From an uncultured Roseobacter sp. (GTDB lineage Bacteria > Pseudomonadota > Alphaproteobacteria > Rhodobacterales > Rhodobacteraceae), in NCBI RefSeq assembly GCF_947496515.1, contig NZ_CANMDB010000003.1:1-64000 (forward strand): a stretch of DNA of 64,000 bases, read 5' to 3'. The position numbers were made by a program, and so were the translations under genes. Below the pieces are notes generated by a model. The model had not been told where the DNA came from and searched no databases. It was given only the letters and a program-made list of their open reading frames with translations. This document shows positions 61,783-64,000 of this stretch, one piece after another (the first letter of the stretch is position 1; every line of letters begins with the position of its first letter).

Positions 61783-62886
61783 ATGGCGCTTTATCTCTCG
61801 GCTCTGACCCTCTCACATTTCAGGTCGCACAAACTGGCCCGGCTGACACTGGACGGGCGCCCCGTGGCGCTCTTCGGGGCCAATGGCGCGGGCAAGACCA
61901 ATGTGCTGGAAGCGGTATCGCTGTTCTCGCCGGGGCGCGGGCTGCGACGGTCGAGCGCGCAGGACATGACGCGGCGACCCGAGGCTCTGGGCTGGAAGCT
62001 AACCGGGCTGCTTTCTGGTTCCGCGACCGCGCGGGAGATCGAGATCACCTCGGAAGGTGGTGCCGCGCGGCAACTGCGGATCGATGAGAAACCGGCCACC
62101 CAGAGCCTGCTCGCCCAACTGGCGCGGGTGGTCTGGCTGATACCCGCGATGGACCGGCTGTGGATCGAAGGAGCAGAAGGGCGGCGGCGGTTTCTGGACC
62201 GCATCGCGCTGAGTTTCGCGCCCGACCACGCGGAGGCGTCGCTCGTCTATGAGCGCGCCATGCGGGAGCGTAACCGCCTGCTCAAGGATCAGGTACGGGA
62301 TGCGGCATGGTACGGTGCTCTGGAAACGCAGATGTCAGAGGCCGGCGTGCGGATCGACAGAAATCGCCAGGCAGCGCTCACCCGGCTGGCACAGGCGCAG
62401 GAGGGCGCGGCGACGGCCTTTCCCGCCGCAGATATGGTGCTGAGCCATCCCAGCGGTCCCTTGCCAGACGCCCCCCAAGACCTGCGCACGGCACTGGCCG
62501 ACAGCAGACGGCAGGACATGGCGGCAGGGCGCAGCCTGCTGGGGCCGCACCGCGCCGATCTGGATGCGACCTATCAGGCAAAGGGGATCCCCGCCCGGGA
62601 CTGCTCTACCGGCGAGCAGAAAGCGCTGCTCATTTCGGTGATCCTTGCCAACGCCCGGGCGCTCGCAGCCGATATCGGAGCACCGCCGATCCTCCTGCTG
62701 GACGAGGTGGCGGCGCATCTGGACCCGGACCGCCGGGCAGCACTTTACAATGAAATCGTGGCCGTGGGCGCGCAGGCCTGGATGACCGGAACCGAACGGG
62801 GCCTCTTCGATGCTCTGGGTGACCGCGCGCAGTATTTCGAGGTCACCGAAAGCGCCGGCGTGTCAGACGTGGCCCCGCGGCCGTGA
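61783..62886 (+). CDS. recF: DNA replication/repair protein RecF
   Basis: A 367-residue SMC-like ATPase that loads RecA at gaps on single-stranded DNA. Walker A FGANGAGKTN at 31-40, preceded by LSALTLSHFRSH; the ABC signature STGEQKALLIS and Walker B ILLLDEVAAHLD near the C-terminus. Slightly long but in the family range. ATG 61783. Its stop overlaps the GTG start of a LysE-family gene by four bases. Confidence 0.96.
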   Translation: MALYLSALTLSHFRSHKLARLTLDGRPVALFGANGAGKTNVLEAVSLFSPGRGLRRSSAQDMTRRPEALGWKLTGLLSGSATAREIEITSEGGAARQLRIDEKPATQSLLAQLARVVWLIPAMDRLWIEGAEGRRRFLDRIALSFAPDHAEASLVYERAMRERNRLLKDQVRDAAWYGALETQMSEAGVRIDRNRQAALTRLAQAQEGAATAFPAADMVLSHPSGPLPDAPQDLRTALADSRRQDMAAGRSLLGPHRADLDATYQAKGIPARDCSTGEQKALLISVILANARALAADIGAPPILLLDEVAAHLDPDRRAALYNEIVAVGAQAWMTGTERGLFDALGDRAQYFEVTESAGVSDVAPRP

Positions 62887-63503
62887 CCGTTCAGGCGACG
62901 GATCTGGCGCTCTACGGCTGGGCGCTGGTGATCCTGTTTCTGACGCCCGGCCCGGTCTGGCTCGCGCTGATGGCACGGGCACTCTCGGGCGGGTTTGCCG
63001 CCGCCTGGCCGCTGGCACTGGGCGTTGCCGTGGGCGATATCCTCTGGCCGCTTGTGGCGGTGCTTGGCATCTCCTGGATACTGTCGGTCTTCGATGTCTT
63101 CATGGTGGTGATGCGGTGGATCGCCTGCGGGGTCTTCCTCGCCATGGGGGCGCTGCTGATCGCCCGGGCCGACAAGCAGATCAGCACGGACGGGCGGCTG
63201 ACACGACCGGGCATATGGCCAGGATTTGCCGCAGGTCTGATCGCCATTCTGGGTAACCCCAAGGCAGTGCTCTTCTACATGGGGGTGCTGCCCGGGTTCT
63301 TTGATCTGCGGCAGATTACAGCGCCGGATGTGGGCGCGATTGTCGCCGCCTCCGTCGCTGTGCCACTGCTCGGCAACCTGTTGCTGGCCGCCGGTGTCGG
63401 CCGGGCGCGGCGCTGGATCACGCGGCCCGGCACACTGAAACGGATCAACGTCGTCTCGGGTCTGTTGCTGATGCTCGTCGGTGTGGTTTTGCCATTCACC
63501 TGA
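62883..63503 (+). CDS. LysE-family exporter
   Basis: A 206-residue inner-membrane protein with about six helices. The N-terminal family motif is LYGWALVILFLTPGPVWLALMARAL, and GLIAILGNPKAVLFYMGVLPGFFD lies near the middle, both typical of LysE/RhtB exporters of amino acids or related compounds. The substrate cannot be predicted. The start is GTG 62883 (GTGA overlap with recF), so translation is likely coupled to recF. It lies between recF and gyrB, a short insertion in the replication block. Confidence 0.9.
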   Translation: MTVQATDLALYGWALVILFLTPGPVWLALMARALSGGFAAAWPLALGVAVGDILWPLVAVLGISWILSVFDVFMVVMRWIACGVFLAMGALLIARADKQISTDGRLTRPGIWPGFAAGLIAILGNPKAVLFYMGVLPGFFDLRQITAPDVGAIVAASVAVPLLGNLLLAAGVGRARRWITRPGTLKRINVVSGLLLMLVGVVLPFT

Positions 63504-63525
63504 CACAAAATATTGTGGCTGCCGC

Positions 63526-63554
63526 GTGACATCCGCGCACAAAAATCGTATAAA
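63526..63554 (+). promoter_or_regulatory. candidate sigma-70 promoter for gyrB
   Basis: GTGACA (63526-63531) and TATAAA (63549-63554) are separated by exactly 17 bases, a good vegetative promoter. It lies after the LysE stop and 28 bases before the gyrB start, giving a short leader in an A-rich stretch. Confidence 0.6.
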
Positions 63555-63581
63555 ATCATAAAAATAGGAAGGGTGTTCGGC

Positions 63582-64000
63582 ATGTCCGACAACGATCAGA
63601 CGCCGGAAGACTACGGCGCAGATTCCATCAAAGTTCTCAAAGGGTTGGAGGCTGTCAGAAAACGGCCCGGGATGTACATTGGCGACACCGATGACGGCTC
63701 TGGTCTGCACCATATGGTCTATGAGGTCGTGGACAACGGCATTGATGAGGCGTTGGCCGGTCATGCCGATGCGGTGACGGTCACAATCCACGCGGACTCC
63801 TCGGTCTCCGTCAGCGACAATGGCCGCGGGATCCCGGTAGGCATCCACGAAGAAGAAGGCGTCTCCGCTGCCGAAGTGATCATGACCCAGCTGCACGCGG
63901 GCGGGAAATTCGACAGCAACTCCTACAAGGTGTCGGGCGGCCTGCACGGTGTCGGCGTATCCGTGGTCAACGCGCTTTCCGACTGGCTGGAGCTGCGGAT
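63582..64000 (+). CDS. gyrB: DNA gyrase subunit B (5' part, cut by the window edge)
   Basis: The first 139 codons of gyrase B, which supplies the ATPase of the supercoiling enzyme. The frame is open to the last base. GHKL ATPase motifs: [36 protein letters not shown] with the ATP/Mg-binding Asn and catalytic Glu just before it (YEVVDN), [13 protein letters not shown], and [14 protein letters not shown]. Start ATG 63582, with GGAAGGG upstream. The C-terminal TOPRIM and GyrA-binding parts lie beyond the window. Confidence 0.97.
   Translation, partial: MSDNDQTPEDYGADSIKVLKGLEAVRKRPGMYIGDTDDGSGLHHMVYEVVDNGIDEALAGHADAVTVTIHADSSVSVSDNGRGIPVGIHEEEGVSAAEVIMTQLHAGGKFDSNSYKVSGGLHGVGVSVVNALSDWLELR

Noticed and set aside
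62745-63947. 400-codon minus-strand open frame
   Set aside because: Crosses recF, lysE and gyrB in antisense; composition is typical of a shadow.
1-64000. CRISPR arrays, rRNA and tRNA genes
   Set aside because: No regularly spaced direct repeats, no rRNA sequence and no cloverleaf with a recognisable T-loop were seen on reading; a tRNA scan would settle the last point.

Overview
The window is high-GC alphaproteobacterial DNA, most likely from a Roseobacter-group member of the Rhodobacteraceae. The evidence is the gene order rpsT-dnaA-dnaN-recF-lysE-gyrB at the right end, a set of VPLPA/PEP-CTERM proteins with their own exosortase, and a Hint-domain protein of a kind common in marine Rhodobacterales. 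The assignment rests on recognised protein families; no search was run.

Layout. Positions 1-2.9 kb are an insertion-sequence graveyard with decayed pieces of an IS91-family, an IS6-family and an IS1182-family transposase. Positions 2.9-52 kb form a large exopolysaccharide (EPS) and surface-protein region. It holds nine predicted glycosyltransferases plus one GT-C-like membrane protein, and a Wzx-type flippase (34652-36022). It also has a Wzy/ligase-like membrane protein (41681-43183), an initiating sugar-phosphate transferase (21582-22274), and a chain-length protein with its ATPase and BY-kinase partners (17831-21108). Sugar-nucleotide genes supply GDP-mannose (manC) and dTDP-rhamnose (rfbA, B, C, D). 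Decorating enzymes include five sulfotransferases, an acyltransferase-3 protein, an SGNH hydrolase and an unusual adenylation/carrier/membrane-acyltransferase fusion.

The same region carries a fused exosortase-EpsI gene (5598-7208), a PEP-CTERM-type TPR lipoprotein and three proteins with VPLPA-like sorting tails (16794-17360, 31271-32197, 46312-47046). The likely picture is an envelope system that makes a sulfated, possibly acylated, rhamnose/mannose-containing polysaccharide and anchors or releases PEP-CTERM proteins through it.

A four-gene operon at 43439-46233 stands apart. It starts with a small protein resembling gene-transfer-agent head-spike base proteins, followed by three genes built from shared, duplicated modules. 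A large beta-helix protein without a signal peptide (53465-55951) and a lamin-tail/Hint protein (56460-57629) may also be surface or particle-associated adhesins. 

From 57.8 kb to the end is the conserved chromosome replication block: rpsT, dnaA, dnaN, recF, a LysE-family exporter overlapping recF, and the 5' part of gyrB, which runs off the window. Four GANTC sites cluster upstream of dnaA.
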